A stretch of 64,000 nucleotides of DNA from Corynebacterium aurimucosum ATCC 700975 (GTDB lineage: Bacteria; Actinomycetota; Actinomycetes; Mycobacteriales; Mycobacteriaceae): contig NC_012590.1 in assembly GCF_000022905.1 (NCBI RefSeq), positions 1,736,001 to 1,800,000 of the forward strand. The letters are read 5' to 3'. The position numbers and the translations under genes are program-made. Positions 41,770-51,938 of this stretch are shown one piece after another. Every line of letters starts with the position of its first letter. The first letter of the stretch is position 1. The notes under the pieces were generated by a model. That model did no database searches. It saw only the letters and a program-made list of their open reading frames with translations, and was not told the DNA's origin.

Positions 41770-42351
41770 ATGAGCTACACCGCTACCGATACGGCGTCCC
41801 TGAGCGTCACGGCACGCGAGCTCGCGCTCAGCTACCCCTTGCAGTGCCTCGCCCCCGCTGTGGCGCTAGCCCTCGCGGGAATGGCGTGCCGCCACGTTTT
41901 CACGCGACACCGCCCCAGTATCTTCGGCAACGCTGGCTATTCCTTGCATCGCGTGGCCCTCGCCAGCACGCTCGCCGGTTTAATGGTCGGGGCAGTGTCT
42001 TTCCTACCCCTGCACTTTGAGCCGATCCTGATCCTGTCTTCGGCCTTGTTCTCGCTTTTTGCTGCGCTCATCGCCTGGCGCGCACGGGAATCTTTTTCCG
42101 CCGCGGGTATGGGAATTGGTCTGATGATGCTGACCGTCGGCGCAGTCGATGTGGCGCTACTGCTTGCCGACGCCGCCTGGGGCCCCATCTCCGAGCCCCA
42201 CACCCCGGGGACGGATTTCGGCATCATGTGGGTGCTCTATGCGCTGCCAGGCTTAGTCTCCGCCGGTCTTGCGGCCGCCTTCAGCACCATGCCAGCCAAG
42301 GAGGCCGCCCGGATCCGCCGCGCAGAGCGGCTGAGTATTAGTCCCCTTTAG
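41770..42351 (+). CDS. Small polytopic membrane protein of unknown function
   Basis: I do not recognise this 193-residue protein. It has about four hydrophobic segments (residues about 22-40, 58-76, 85-105, 112-135) and probably a fifth near 155-172, followed by a basic C-terminus. It is the only plus-strand gene in this stretch and converges on the SepIVA-like gene with a 4-bp overlap. Its leader carries unusual inverted repeats. Confidence 0.7.
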   Translation: MSYTATDTASLSVTARELALSYPLQCLAPAVALALAGMACRHVFTRHRPSIFGNAGYSLHRVALASTLAGLMVGAVSFLPLHFEPILILSSALFSLFAALIAWRARESFSAAGMGIGLMMLTVGAVDVALLLADAAWGPISEPHTPGTDFGIMWVLYALPGLVSAGLAAAFSTMPAKEAARIRRAERLSISPL

Positions 42352-43094
42352 TAGTCGCGGGGCGCTCGCGGCGCGCGACGTGCCGGTTCCCGGGTCTCGC
42401 GCGCAGCGCCGCGTCCCTCGCCACGCGCTTCCCCACGAGAGCGCACACCGGCGCCTCGGCGCAGAGCGGAGCGATCGTTATTCACGGTGCGCAGGAGGTC
42501 AGACAAGGTGGTCTCGAATTCCCCGAGCTTGGCGTCAACGAATTCATCGCACTCGGTGCGCAGACGGTTGGACTCAGAGTGCGCGGTCTCTACGATGCGG
42601 TGCGCCTCATCATCCGCGCGGCGCACGACCTCGGATTCGGAGACCAAGCGGTCTTGCTCAGCCTGACCTGCAGCGACAGCGCGCTGGTATTCCTCATCTG
42701 CTTGGGCGCGGGTGCGCTCGGCGTCGGAGCGCGCATTATCCACCAGGTTGCTTGCCTCGTCCTCTGCCTGGGCAACCAGGGTGGTGGCGCGATGTTGGGC
42801 GTCGGCCAGCATGGCGTCCGAATCCTCACGCGCACGAGTCACGGTGTCATCAGCTTCAGCATTAGCCTCAGAAATAATCTGCTCCGCGCGTTCTTCAGCG
42901 CCCTGCAGGATCTCATCCTGCTTGTCCAAGACGTCCTGGGCGTCATCCATTTCCACGGGGAGGGCGTTGCGGAGATCGTCGAGAAGCGCCAGCATCTCGT
43001 GGCGCGGAACCATGCAATTAGAGGTCATGGGAACGGCATAGGCCTGTTCCAGGTTGCGAACAAGTTCATCGAGGGACTCAAATACGCGGTACAT
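42348..43094 (-). CDS. DivIVA/SepIVA-like coiled-coil protein
   Basis: The 248-residue protein starts MYRVFESLDELVRNLEQAYAVP, similar to the N-terminal part of DivIVA-like septum proteins. It then forms a long charged coiled coil (residues about 60-205) with many Ala, Glu, Asp and Arg. The last 35 residues are Arg/Gly/Ala-rich and basic. Its place beside DUF177-rnc-mutM-smc matches mycobacterial SepIVA, which is essential for septation. I infer a similar role in cell division or envelope growth, with moderate confidence. Confidence 0.75.
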   Translation of the reverse strand: MYRVFESLDELVRNLEQAYAVPMTSNCMVPRHEMLALLDDLRNALPVEMDDAQDVLDKQDEILQGAEERAEQIISEANAEADDTVTRAREDSDAMLADAQHRATTLVAQAEDEASNLVDNARSDAERTRAQADEEYQRAVAAGQAEQDRLVSESEVVRRADDEAHRIVETAHSESNRLRTECDEFVDAKLGEFETTLSDLLRTVNNDRSALRRGAGVRSRGEARGEGRGAARETREPARRAPRAPRDY

Positions 43095-43157
43095 GGCACC
43101 AGCCTAACCAAGCACATACGCACCGCGACGTATCCCACGCGGGAAGAAACGGCGAAA

Positions 43158-43180
43158 ACCTCCCCACTGAGTGGGGAGGT
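43158..43180 (-). terminator. Intrinsic terminator of gdhA
   Basis: ACCTCCCCAC (43158-43167) and GTGGGGAGGT (43171-43180) form a 10-bp GC-rich stem with a three-base loop. On the minus strand TTTTCGCC follows. It lies about 40 bp after the gdhA stop. Confidence 0.75.
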
Positions 43181-43218
43181 CAAACCAAGGCATAGAGAGG
43201 TGTAGAGAAAGGCCGGGG

Positions 43219-44688
<1,470 letters not shown>

Positions 44689-44723
44689 TCAGGGTGCGAA
44701 AATTTTTTCTCACATCTCTGCCA

Positions 44724-44729
44724 TATACT
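44724..44729 (+). promoter_or_regulatory. -10 hexamer for a leaderless glycerate kinase transcript
   Basis: TATACT (44724-44729) lies 7 bases before the ATG at 44737. That spacing places the transcription start at the ATG itself, and no ribosome-binding site is visible. No good -35 was seen. Confidence 0.4.
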
Positions 44730-44736
44730 CATGGGC

Positions 44737-45855
44737 ATGCGCATTCTTGTTGCCCCCGATTCCTTTAAAGGCACCGCCACCGCAGCCGAAGCTGCCGCCG
44801 CCATTGCATTGGGCGCGCGGCGTGCTCTCAGCTCCTCGCCCCACGCCGACACGGCGAAGGTAACGACCCTGCCTATGGCCGATGGCGGCGAAGGCACCGC
44901 GGAGGTGCTCGCCAGCGCCGCTGTTCATCGCCATGGCACGGCGGGGCAGACCATTACGCTGCCTACCACCGATGCCATCGGGCGCTTGACCGAGGCCAGC
45001 TACCAGCTCGTTGGTGACACAGCCTTCATCGACGTTGCCGCTGCCACCGGCCTTCCTGCCGTTTCCGACGCCCTCGATCCACTCCATGCGGATTCCTATG
45101 GAACTGGCGTGCTGGTGGCCGACGCCGAATCGCGCGGCGCCAAACACATCGTTCTCGGCCTCGGCGGCAGCGCCAGCATCGACGGCGGTCTCGGCATCCT
45201 CGCTGCACTCGGAGCCGCCGCCCACGATGCCCGCGGATACGCCCTGCCCAAGGGCGGTGCACCTTTGGTCAACCTCGACCACATCGACACCGCGCAACTC
45301 AACATGAAAGCGGCCATGCTGGACTACACCTTGGTCACCGATACTCGCGCCGTGCCCGTCCAAGCCGCGACGATGTACGGCCCACAAAAAGGTGCTGAGG
45401 GCGAACAAGTAGCGCTACTGGCGGGCGCGATGCTGCGACTCTGCGAAGTCACGGAGACCGACCCGCAGGCGGAATTCTTCGGTGCCGCGGGCGGCATTCC
45501 CATCGCCCTGAGCTGGCTTTCGCGCACGCTGTGGGGCACCTCGGAGCACTGCCACATCGTGCCGGGCGGCCAGTATGTAGCCGAAGCACTCGACCTGCCC
45601 GCGCGTATCGCCGAGGCGGATCTCGTCCTTACCGGAGAAGGGCGCTTCGACGAACAATCGCTTACCGGAAAGGTGGTGGGCACACTGGCGGACATGACTA
45701 GCCCGCCAACCCTGGGCATCATCGCCGGCTCCTCAACCGCACCGGCGCCGCAGGGCACACTGCTAGAAGAACTCGACGGGAAGGAAGAGGGGGACGTCGC
45801 CCAGCACTTAAGCAATGCGGCCGAACGCCTCGTCCGCACCGTTCTGCAGAACTAA
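44737..45855 (+). CDS. glxK: Glycerate kinase
   Basis: Glycerate kinase phosphorylates glycerate, feeding glyoxylate- or serine-derived carbon into glycolysis. The 372-residue protein begins MRILVAPDSFKGTATAAEAA and shows PMADGGEGTAEVL, VLGLGGSASIDGGLGIL and LTGEGRFDEQSLTGK, all hallmarks of the GarK/GlxK family. I start it at the ATG at 44737. An ATG two codons upstream (44731) is also in frame. It is divergent from gdhA. Confidence 0.92.
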   Translation: MRILVAPDSFKGTATAAEAAAAIALGARRALSSSPHADTAKVTTLPMADGGEGTAEVLASAAVHRHGTAGQTITLPTTDAIGRLTEASYQLVGDTAFIDVAAATGLPAVSDALDPLHADSYGTGVLVADAESRGAKHIVLGLGGSASIDGGLGILAALGAAAHDARGYALPKGGAPLVNLDHIDTAQLNMKAAMLDYTLVTDTRAVPVQAATMYGPQKGAEGEQVALLAGAMLRLCEVTETDPQAEFFGAAGGIPIALSWLSRTLWGTSEHCHIVPGGQYVAEALDLPARIAEADLVLTGEGRFDEQSLTGKVVGTLADMTSPPTLGIIAGSSTAPAPQGTLLEELDGKEEGDVAQHLSNAAERLVRTVLQN

Positions 45856-45861
45856 AGCTCT

Positions 45862-45881
45862 CTGAGGGCTCTAGCTCTCAG
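45862..45881. terminator. Hairpin between glycerate kinase and a convergent small gene
   Basis: CTGAG (45862-45866) pairs with CTCAG (45877-45881) with AGCT-containing inner pairs. Outside it, GTTCTGC (45841-45847) could pair with GCAGAAC (45881-45887). It sits in the 31-bp convergent gap and probably stops transcription from both sides. Confidence 0.4.
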
Positions 45882-45886
45882 CAGAA

Positions 45887-46285
45887 CTACGGGGTTACCT
45901 GCACCGCCCACGGGAAAATTGCCGGACGTTCGTGGGCGAGCTCATCCTCCAGCAACACGTGGTCCTTCGGCAGAACCGAATGGGGTGTCAACAAGCGCGC
46001 GAGGACCATGGTCAGTTGATTGACGGAGCCCTTCACACCATCGACATCGATGGCATAGCGGTAGACATTGGCGTCCTCTAAATCACGCTCTTCATGCTCA
46101 TCGCGGTAGGTCTGGCGCAGCTGTTCTTCCAGCCCCTCCGGGAGGTCAGGATCGGGCACACGGGTAACCTCAGCAGAAGCTAAGGAGCCGTTATCCACCA
46201 GCTTGTGGGTAGCAGCGTTAAAGATTTCGGCCACGCGCTCGGCTTGAGCATCCGGCACCAGAACATCAAAGTGAATCAATGGCAT
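45887..46285 (-). CDS. Small hypothetical protein
   Basis: I do not recognise this 132-residue soluble protein. It begins MPLIHFDVLVPDAQAERVAE and ends FPWAVQVTP. The N-terminal half resembles a small alpha/beta fold, and residues 55-75 are rich in Glu, Asp and Arg. I chose the ATG at 46285. The frame extends to 46471, but that part is antisense to the amidohydrolase gene. It is divergent from that gene with 36 bp between the starts. Confidence 0.65.
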   Translation of the reverse strand: MPLIHFDVLVPDAQAERVAEIFNAATHKLVDNGSLASAEVTRVPDPDLPEGLEEQLRQTYRDEHEERDLEDANVYRYAIDVDGVKGSVNQLTMVLARLLTPHSVLPKDHVLLEDELAHERPAIFPWAVQVTP

Positions 46286-46321
46286 GTAGGTAACCCTACC
46301 CAAACTTGAAGGACAGTAACT

Positions 46322-47530
46322 ATGGCAGATCCCACACTTTCTCGGCTGAGCTCGCTCCTCCTCGAAGATTCCGTCGATCTCAGCTGGCAGCGCGCCTTCT
46401 ACGAAGACATGCACGCCCACCCAGAGCTGTCCCACCAAGAGGAACGCACCGCCGGGCGGATTCTGGAGCAACTATCTAAGTACGATTGCGAGCTCGTCAC
46501 CGGAATCGGCGGCCACGGCATCGTCGCTATCTTCCGCAATGGGGACGGCCCAACCGCACTGATGCGGGCGGATTTTGATGCCCTCCCCGTGGCCGAGGAA
46601 ACCGGCGTCCCCTTCGCCGCCACCAATGGCGCGATGCATGCCTGCGGGCACGATATACACACCACGGCATTGCTCGGCGCGTGCGCGATTCTCGATGCCC
46701 ACCGCGACGCCTGGCACGGCACCTTCCTAGCACTGTTCCAACCCGCGGAGGAATCATCCATGGGTGCCAAATACATGATTGCGGACGGGCTCACCCAGCG
46801 CGTTCCCACACCCGATGTCTGCTTTGGTCAACACGTCATGCCGGGCCCCGCCGGCCAGGTGCAGTCCACCGCCGGCCCCATCCTGGCCGGCTGCGATTCC
46901 CTTCGCATCCGCATCACGGGGCGCTCCGCGCACGCCTCCATGCCGCACGAGGCCATCGATCCTTCCTACGTGGCTGCCATGGTGGTCACCCGCCTGCAGG
47001 CCATCGTCGGCCGCGAGGTTCCTCCCCATGACTTCTTCGTCATCTCGGTGGGCGAGCTGCATTCGGGCGATAAAAACAACATCATTCCGGGCAGCGCCGA
47101 ACTCGTGCTTAACACCCGCTATTACAAGCCGGAGTTGGCGGAGCGCGTCTACGCCTCCCTCGAGCGCATGGTGCGCGCCGAGTGCGAAGCCTCGGGATGC
47201 CCAGCAGAGCCCACCTTCGAGTACTTCGCCCACGGCGAAGTCACCGATAATGACGCTTCCACGCATGAGACCGTTCGCTCGGCCTTCGACGCGGTCTTTG
47301 CCGATCTCTCCGTGAGCGCCACCCCGTCCACCGTCTCCGAGGATTTCTGTTACCTCCCACAAGCCTGGGGCGTGCCTTATAACTTCTGGTTCATCGGCTC
47401 CACCCCGGAAAACCTCCTGGACAACCCGCCAGTCAACCACCAATCCATTTTCCTGCCGGATTATGAGCCCACCATGCGCTCGGCCACCCACGCCGGGGCT
47501 GCAGCCGTCCTGTCTTTTCTAGGGCGCTAA
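46322..47530 (+). CDS. M20-family amidohydrolase (peptidase)
   Basis: The 402-residue protein is an M20D metallo-amidohydrolase related to N-acyl-amino-acid hydrolases and hippurate hydrolase. It has the metal ligands in MHACGHDIHT (Cys and His, residues about 105-114) and FQPAEES (Glu), the dimerisation-domain segment GRSAHASMPHEAIDP, and a C-terminal VNHQSIFLPDYE with the last metal histidine. The substrate is probably an N-acylated amino acid. Some corynebacterial relatives release odorants from glutamine conjugates in axillary sweat, but I cannot assign that here. Confidence 0.88.
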   Translation: MADPTLSRLSSLLLEDSVDLSWQRAFYEDMHAHPELSHQEERTAGRILEQLSKYDCELVTGIGGHGIVAIFRNGDGPTALMRADFDALPVAEETGVPFAATNGAMHACGHDIHTTALLGACAILDAHRDAWHGTFLALFQPAEESSMGAKYMIADGLTQRVPTPDVCFGQHVMPGPAGQVQSTAGPILAGCDSLRIRITGRSAHASMPHEAIDPSYVAAMVVTRLQAIVGREVPPHDFFVISVGELHSGDKNNIIPGSAELVLNTRYYKPELAERVYASLERMVRAECEASGCPAEPTFEYFAHGEVTDNDASTHETVRSAFDAVFADLSVSATPSTVSEDFCYLPQAWGVPYNFWFIGSTPENLLDNPPVNHQSIFLPDYEPTMRSATHAGAAAVLSFLGR

Positions 47531-47604
47531 CCTTCCCCGCATAGTCCTTTCGCCGCGTGTGATGATTAACGCATGGCGGCTGGCAGTGCTCTCGCCTGCA
47601 GCTG

Positions 47605-47648
47605 AATGCGGAACTGGTTAAGCTTGGGTATTGGTATTTTTCCGCATT
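47605..47648 (+). promoter_or_regulatory. Perfect 9-bp inverted repeat upstream of glgP
   Basis: AATGCGGAA (47605-47613) and TTCCGCATT (47640-47648) are exact complements separated by 26 bases and end 27 bases before the glgP start. The second arm lies in an AT-rich stretch suitable for a -10. It may be an operator pair or a leader hairpin. A weak CRP-type half site TGTGA-N6-ACGCA is further upstream at 47558-47573. Confidence 0.4.
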
Positions 47649-47674
47649 TTTATGCCTAAGGTGAAGGGATTCTC

Positions 47675-50065
47675 ATGAGTCAACCCCAGCACTCCGATTT
47701 TCAGACCGCAGTTCCCGGACACGTCCGCGCCGCTGCTGGTGTCTCCCCCTCTGCCGCGACCAACCGCAAGTTCTGGTCCGGCTTGTCTTCTTCAGTAATG
47801 GAGCAGATTGCTGACAACTGGGAGGCCACCCGCAACGCCTACTCCGCCGCCCGCCAGCAGCACTACTTCTCTGCTGAGTTCCTCCAGGGGCGCGCCCTGC
47901 TCAACAACCTCACCAACGTCGGCCTCGTCGACGAAGCCCGCGCCGCCTCCAAGGCCGCCGGCCACGAGCTCTCCGATGTTCTTGAAGCCGAGCACGATGC
48001 CGCGCTAGGCAATGGCGGCCTGGGCCGCCTCGCTGCCTGCTTCCTCGATTCTGCTGTCACCCAGAACTACCCAGTCACGGGCTACGGCCTGCTCTACCGC
48101 TACGGCCTCTTCCGTCAGTCCTTCGACAACGGTTTCCAGCGCGAGGAGCCGGATGCCTGGATGGAAAATGGCTACGACTTCATCATTCGCCGTGCCTCCG
48201 AGCAGCGCTTGGTCCACTTCGATGACATGGATGTACGTGCTATCCCCTATGACATGCCGATTACCGGCTATGGCACCGACAACGTAGGTACGCTGCGCCT
48301 GTGGAAATCCGAACCCATCGATGAATTCGATTACGATGCCTTCAACTCGCAGCGCTTCACCGAGGCCATCGTGGAGCGCGAGCGCGTCATGGACATTTGC
48401 CGCGTGCTCTACCCCAACGACACCACCTACGAAGGCAAGGTTCTGCGCGTTCGCCAGCAGTACTTCTTCGTCTCGGCCTCGCTGCAGCAGATGATCGATA
48501 ACTACATCGAGCACCACGGCGAGGACCTCACCGGCTTCGCCGAGTACAACTGCATCCAGCTCAACGACACCCACCCGGTGCTGGCCATCCCAGAATTGCT
48601 CCGCCTGCTTCTCGACGAACACGGGATGAGCTGGGATGAAGCCTGGAAGGTTGTCACCGAGACTTTTGCCTACACCAACCACACGGTGCTGGCTGAGGCT
48701 TTGGAGAGCTGGGAAGTATCCATCTTCCAGAAGCTGTTCTGGCGCATCTGGGAGCTGGTGGAAGAGATCGACCGCCGCTTCCGCGAAGACATGGCCCAGC
48801 GCGGCCTGGATCAAGGGCGCATCGACTACATGGCCCCGGTATCCGACGGCCACGTCCACATGGCGTGGATCGCCTGCTATGCCGCGTACTCCATCAACGG
48901 CGTCGCTGCCCTGCACACCGAAATCATCAAGGCGGACACGCTCTCCGAGTGGCACGAGCTGTGGCCGGAGAAATTCAACAACAAGACCAACGGCGTGACC
49001 CCGCGTCGTTGGCTGCGCATGTGCAACCCGCGCCTGTCCGACCTGCTCACTGAGCAGGCTGGTTCTGATGCCTGGGTTACCGATCTGACCGAGCTGGCCA
49101 AGCTGGCTCCTTTGGCTGAGGATGAGAAGGTGCTGCGCCAACTCATCAACATCAAGCGCGCCAACAAGCAGGACTTCGCCGCATGGATTGACGCACACCA
49201 GGGCGCTACCGTGGACCCGGATTCCATTTTCGATGTCCAGATCAAGCGCCTGCACGAGTACAAGCGCCAGCTGATGAATGCGCTTTACATCCTGGACCTG
49301 TACTTCCGCATCAAGGTCGACGGCGAAAACGTTCCGAAGCGCACCTTCATCTTTGGTGCGAAGGCAGCGCCGGGATATGTCCGCGCGAAGGCCATCATCA
49401 AGCTCATCAACACCATCGGTGACCTGGTCAATAACGACCCGGCTACCAAGGACCTGCTCAACGTGGTCTTTGTTGAGAACTACAACGTCTCCCCTGCTGA
49501 GCACATCATTCCGGCTGCTGATGTCTCCGAGCAGATCTCCGTGGCGGGCAAGGAAGCCTCCGGTACCTCCAACATGAAGTTCATGATGAACGGTGCCCTG
49601 ACCTTGGGCACGATGGACGGGGCCAACGTAGAGATCGTCGAGGCAGTGGGCGAAGACAACGCCTACATCTTCGGCGCCCGCAACGAAGACATCCCGCAGC
49701 TGCGCGCCGAGTACAACCCGGGCGAGCTCTACAACACGGTTCCGGGCCTGGCGCGTGTCCTCGATGCCTTCACCGATGGCACGCTGGGTTCGGAGAATGC
49801 AGGCATGTTCGGTGATCTGCGCTCCTCGCTGCTCGATGGCTTCGGCGAAAATGCGCAGGACACCTACTACGTTCTCGGGGACTTCGCCGACTACCGCGAG
49901 ACCCGTGACCGCATGGCGGCCGACTATGACGCCGACGAGCTGGCATGGGCCAAGAAGGCCTGGCTCAACATCTGCTACTCCGGGCGCTTCTCCTCTGACC
50001 GCACTATCGCTGACTATGCCAACGAGGTGTGGAAGCTAACCCCGACCCCCATTTCCCACGTCTAG
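47675..50065 (+). CDS. glgP: Glycogen/maltodextrin phosphorylase
   Basis: The enzyme releases glucose 1-phosphate from alpha-1,4-glucans with phosphate and PLP. The 796-residue protein has the family length. Segments seen are SAEFLQGRALLNNL, ALGNGGLGRLAACFLDS, NKTNGVTPRRWL, VQIKRLHEYKRQLMN and the PLP-lysine region SGTSNMKFMMNGALTLG. Close relatives in corynebacteria are annotated GlgP or MalP. Sequence alone does not separate glycogen from maltodextrin preference. The start is at an ATG behind GAAGGGA. Confidence 0.94.
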   Translation: MSQPQHSDFQTAVPGHVRAAAGVSPSAATNRKFWSGLSSSVMEQIADNWEATRNAYSAARQQHYFSAEFLQGRALLNNLTNVGLVDEARAASKAAGHELSDVLEAEHDAALGNGGLGRLAACFLDSAVTQNYPVTGYGLLYRYGLFRQSFDNGFQREEPDAWMENGYDFIIRRASEQRLVHFDDMDVRAIPYDMPITGYGTDNVGTLRLWKSEPIDEFDYDAFNSQRFTEAIVERERVMDICRVLYPNDTTYEGKVLRVRQQYFFVSASLQQMIDNYIEHHGEDLTGFAEYNCIQLNDTHPVLAIPELLRLLLDEHGMSWDEAWKVVTETFAYTNHTVLAEALESWEVSIFQKLFWRIWELVEEIDRRFREDMAQRGLDQGRIDYMAPVSDGHVHMAWIACYAAYSINGVAALHTEIIKADTLSEWHELWPEKFNNKTNGVTPRRWLRMCNPRLSDLLTEQAGSDAWVTDLTELAKLAPLAEDEKVLRQLINIKRANKQDFAAWIDAHQGATVDPDSIFDVQIKRLHEYKRQLMNALYILDLYFRIKVDGENVPKRTFIFGAKAAPGYVRAKAIIKLINTIGDLVNNDPATKDLLNVVFVENYNVSPAEHIIPAADVSEQISVAGKEASGTSNMKFMMNGALTLGTMDGANVEIVEAVGEDNAYIFGARNEDIPQLRAEYNPGELYNTVPGLARVLDAFTDGTLGSENAGMFGDLRSSLLDGFGENAQDTYYVLGDFADYRETRDRMAADYDADELAWAKKAWLNICYSGRFSSDRTIADYANEVWKLTPTPISHV

Positions 50066-50071
50066 ACAGAC

Positions 50072-50107
50072 AGGGGTTAATAGACGCACTAGTGCCTATT
50101 AGCCCCT
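50072..50107 (+). terminator. Terminator-like hairpin after glgP
   Basis: AGGGGTTAATAG (50072-50083) pairs with CTATTAGCCCCT (50096-50107) with one G-U pair, and the loop region contains the palindrome GCACTAGTGC. It begins 6 bp after the glgP stop. No T-run follows. Confidence 0.6.
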
Positions 50108-50129
50108 AGACGGGCTTTCCCACAGACAA

Positions 50130-50199
50130 AGCGCCGCCTCACCCACGGTTGCTTCCTTACCCACTAAGTGGGAAGGAGGAACGGTGGTGAGGCGGCGCT
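50130..50199 (-). terminator. Large nested hairpin terminator of pyk
   Basis: AGCGCCGCCTCACC (50130-50143) pairs with GGTGAGGCGGCGCT (50186-50199), a perfect 14-bp stem. A second hairpin sits inside it (CCCAC at 50160-50164 with GTGGG at 50168-50172, extended by CCTT/AAGG). AGACAGG (50068-50074) and CCTGTCT (50201-50207) add an outer layer. On the minus strand TTTG follows the main stem, 18 bp beyond the pyk stop. Confidence 0.65.
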
Positions 50200-50216
50200 G
50201 CCTGTCTGCGACGGTA

Positions 50217-51641
50217 TTACTTGTCGCGCAGAGTCTGGCCCAGCTCGTGGACCTGAATCATATTGGTGTTACCAGAGATTCCGGGAGGGGTACCAGCGAT
50301 GACGACGATCATGTCGCCTTCCTTGTACTTATCCATTCCCAGCAGAGCCTCATCAATGGCGGCCATCATGTCATCGGTGGACTCGACCGAATCACTCAAG
50401 AAGGTCTCTGCACCCCAGGTCAACGCCAGCTGCGAGCGCACCGCCGGGTGCGGGGTGAAGGCAAGGAGTGGCAGCGCGGAGTGCAAACGAGCCACGCGCT
50501 TCGCGGTATCACCAGAGGTGGTGAAGGCGACGATGGCTTTCGCATTCAGGCGCTCAGCGATATCGCGTGCGGAGTAGGACACAACACCGCGCTTGGTGCG
50601 CGGCACGTGCGACAGCGGAGGAACCTGGCCTCCCTGCTCAGCGTTCGTCACGATGCGGGACATCGTGCGCACAACATTCTGCGGGTCGATGCCGACGGAG
50701 GTCTCACCGGAGAGCATGACGGCATCGGCACCATCGAGCACTGCGTTAGCCACGTCGGAGGCCTCCGCGCGAGTCGGGCGCAGGTTGGAGATCATGGAAT
50801 CAAGCATCTGCGTTGCCACGATGACCGGCTTGGCATTCTCACGCGCGATCTGGATAGCGCGCTTCTGGAACAGCGGAACCTGCTCCAGCGGTACCTCGAC
50901 GCCGAGATCACCGCGCGCAATCATGATGGCATCAAAAGCCAAGACGATGGATTCGAGGGCATCGACTGCCTCCGGCTTCTCGAGCTTCGCGATGACCGGG
51001 ACGCGGCGGCCTTCCTCATCCATGATTTCGTGGACCTTGTCCACGTCCGCAGGGGAACGAACGAAGGATAGGGCAACCATGTCCACGCCGAGCTTCAATG
51101 CGAAGCGAAGGTCAGCGATGTCCTTCTCCGACAACGCCGGCACAGAGATGTCCATGCCCGGCAAGGACACGCCCTTGTTGTTGGAGACCGGTCCGCCCTC
51201 GGTGACCTCACAAACAACGTCATTGCCGTCGACTTCCTTGCAGACGACGGCGACCTTGCCGTCGTCGATCAGCAGGCGGTCACCCGGCTTCGCATCCTTC
51301 GCCAGGTTCTTGTAGGTGGTGGACACGCGGTCGTGCGTGCCTTCGACGTCTTCGACGGTGATGCGGACGATTTCGCCGTCCTTCCACATCTCTTCACCGT
51401 TGACGAAGCGACCCAGACGGATCTTCGGCCCCTGAAGGTCCGCCAGGACGCCGACTGCGTGGCCGGTCTCATCGGTAGCCTCACGGACCCAGCGGTAGTT
51501 CGCCTCGTGGTCCGCATGCTCGCCGTGGGACATGTTCAGACGCGCCACGTTCATGCCTGCTTCAACGAGGCCAAGGATTCCTTCCTTGCTTGCTACAGCA
51601 GGACCCAACGTACAAACAATTTTGGTTCTTCTATCCAACAT
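50217..51641 (-). CDS. pyk: Pyruvate kinase
   Basis: Pyruvate kinase makes pyruvate and ATP from phosphoenolpyruvate and ADP. The 474-residue protein has the normal length: RTKIVCTLGPA, MNVARLNMSHGEH, LADLQGPKIRLGRF, VIAKLEKPEAVD with the catalytic lysine, AIMIARGDLGVE with metal ligands, and VMLSGETSVG. The C-terminal allosteric domain is present. Its position before lgt on the same strand matches mycobacterial and corynebacterial order. Confidence 0.97.
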   Translation of the reverse strand: MLDRRTKIVCTLGPAVASKEGILGLVEAGMNVARLNMSHGEHADHEANYRWVREATDETGHAVGVLADLQGPKIRLGRFVNGEEMWKDGEIVRITVEDVEGTHDRVSTTYKNLAKDAKPGDRLLIDDGKVAVVCKEVDGNDVVCEVTEGGPVSNNKGVSLPGMDISVPALSEKDIADLRFALKLGVDMVALSFVRSPADVDKVHEIMDEEGRRVPVIAKLEKPEAVDALESIVLAFDAIMIARGDLGVEVPLEQVPLFQKRAIQIARENAKPVIVATQMLDSMISNLRPTRAEASDVANAVLDGADAVMLSGETSVGIDPQNVVRTMSRIVTNAEQGGQVPPLSHVPRTKRGVVSYSARDIAERLNAKAIVAFTTSGDTAKRVARLHSALPLLAFTPHPAVRSQLALTWGAETFLSDSVESTDDMMAAIDEALLGMDKYKEGDMIVVIAGTPPGISGNTNMIQVHELGQTLRDK

Positions 51642-51938
51642 GGAGTGCCTTATTCACATCGGGAGTTTCTAACGGTTCCCAAACTACCCCGCTTTGCTGG
51701 TCTCGGCCACCACGAATGAAGCTCACACCATGTTTTGGCCCTTGAATCAGGCTTCCCCGGCGACTGTTGCAGCCCGTTCCAATTCGGCAACAACCGGGAA
51801 TAACCGGGCACATCTGGGCATTTTGTGTCCTTGCGCCCGAAACTCGAGACTCTCGGTCAAGGCGTCTTAAAACCCTGTGTGATCCCGGCTACTTCCCGAA
51901 ATCTCAGCGCCTAAATCTGTCGCTAGGCGCTGCGGCTG
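51642..51938. other. Intergenic region lgt-pyk
   Basis: This 297-bp gap contains no convincing gene. It holds the lgt terminator at the right end and the pyk promoter region on the left, which I could not resolve into hexamers. Repeated ACCGGG and CCGAA words near 51780-51810 have no evident meaning. Confidence 0.5.
51905..51932 (-). terminator. Terminator-like hairpin after lgt
   Basis: CAGCGCCTA (51905-51913) and TAGGCGCTG (51924-51932) form a perfect 9-bp stem with a ten-base loop, 7 bp beyond the lgt stop. On the minus strand AGATTTCG follows, a weak T-run. Confidence 0.6.

Noticed and set aside
47558..47573. GlxR (CRP-type) site upstream of glgP
   Set aside because: TGTGA-N6-ACGCA matches only one half of the consensus well, so I mention it but do not call it.
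48005..49504. 499-codon minus-strand frame opposite glgP
   Set aside because: glgP is a full-length, highly conserved enzyme on the other strand. The antisense frame has no family signature.
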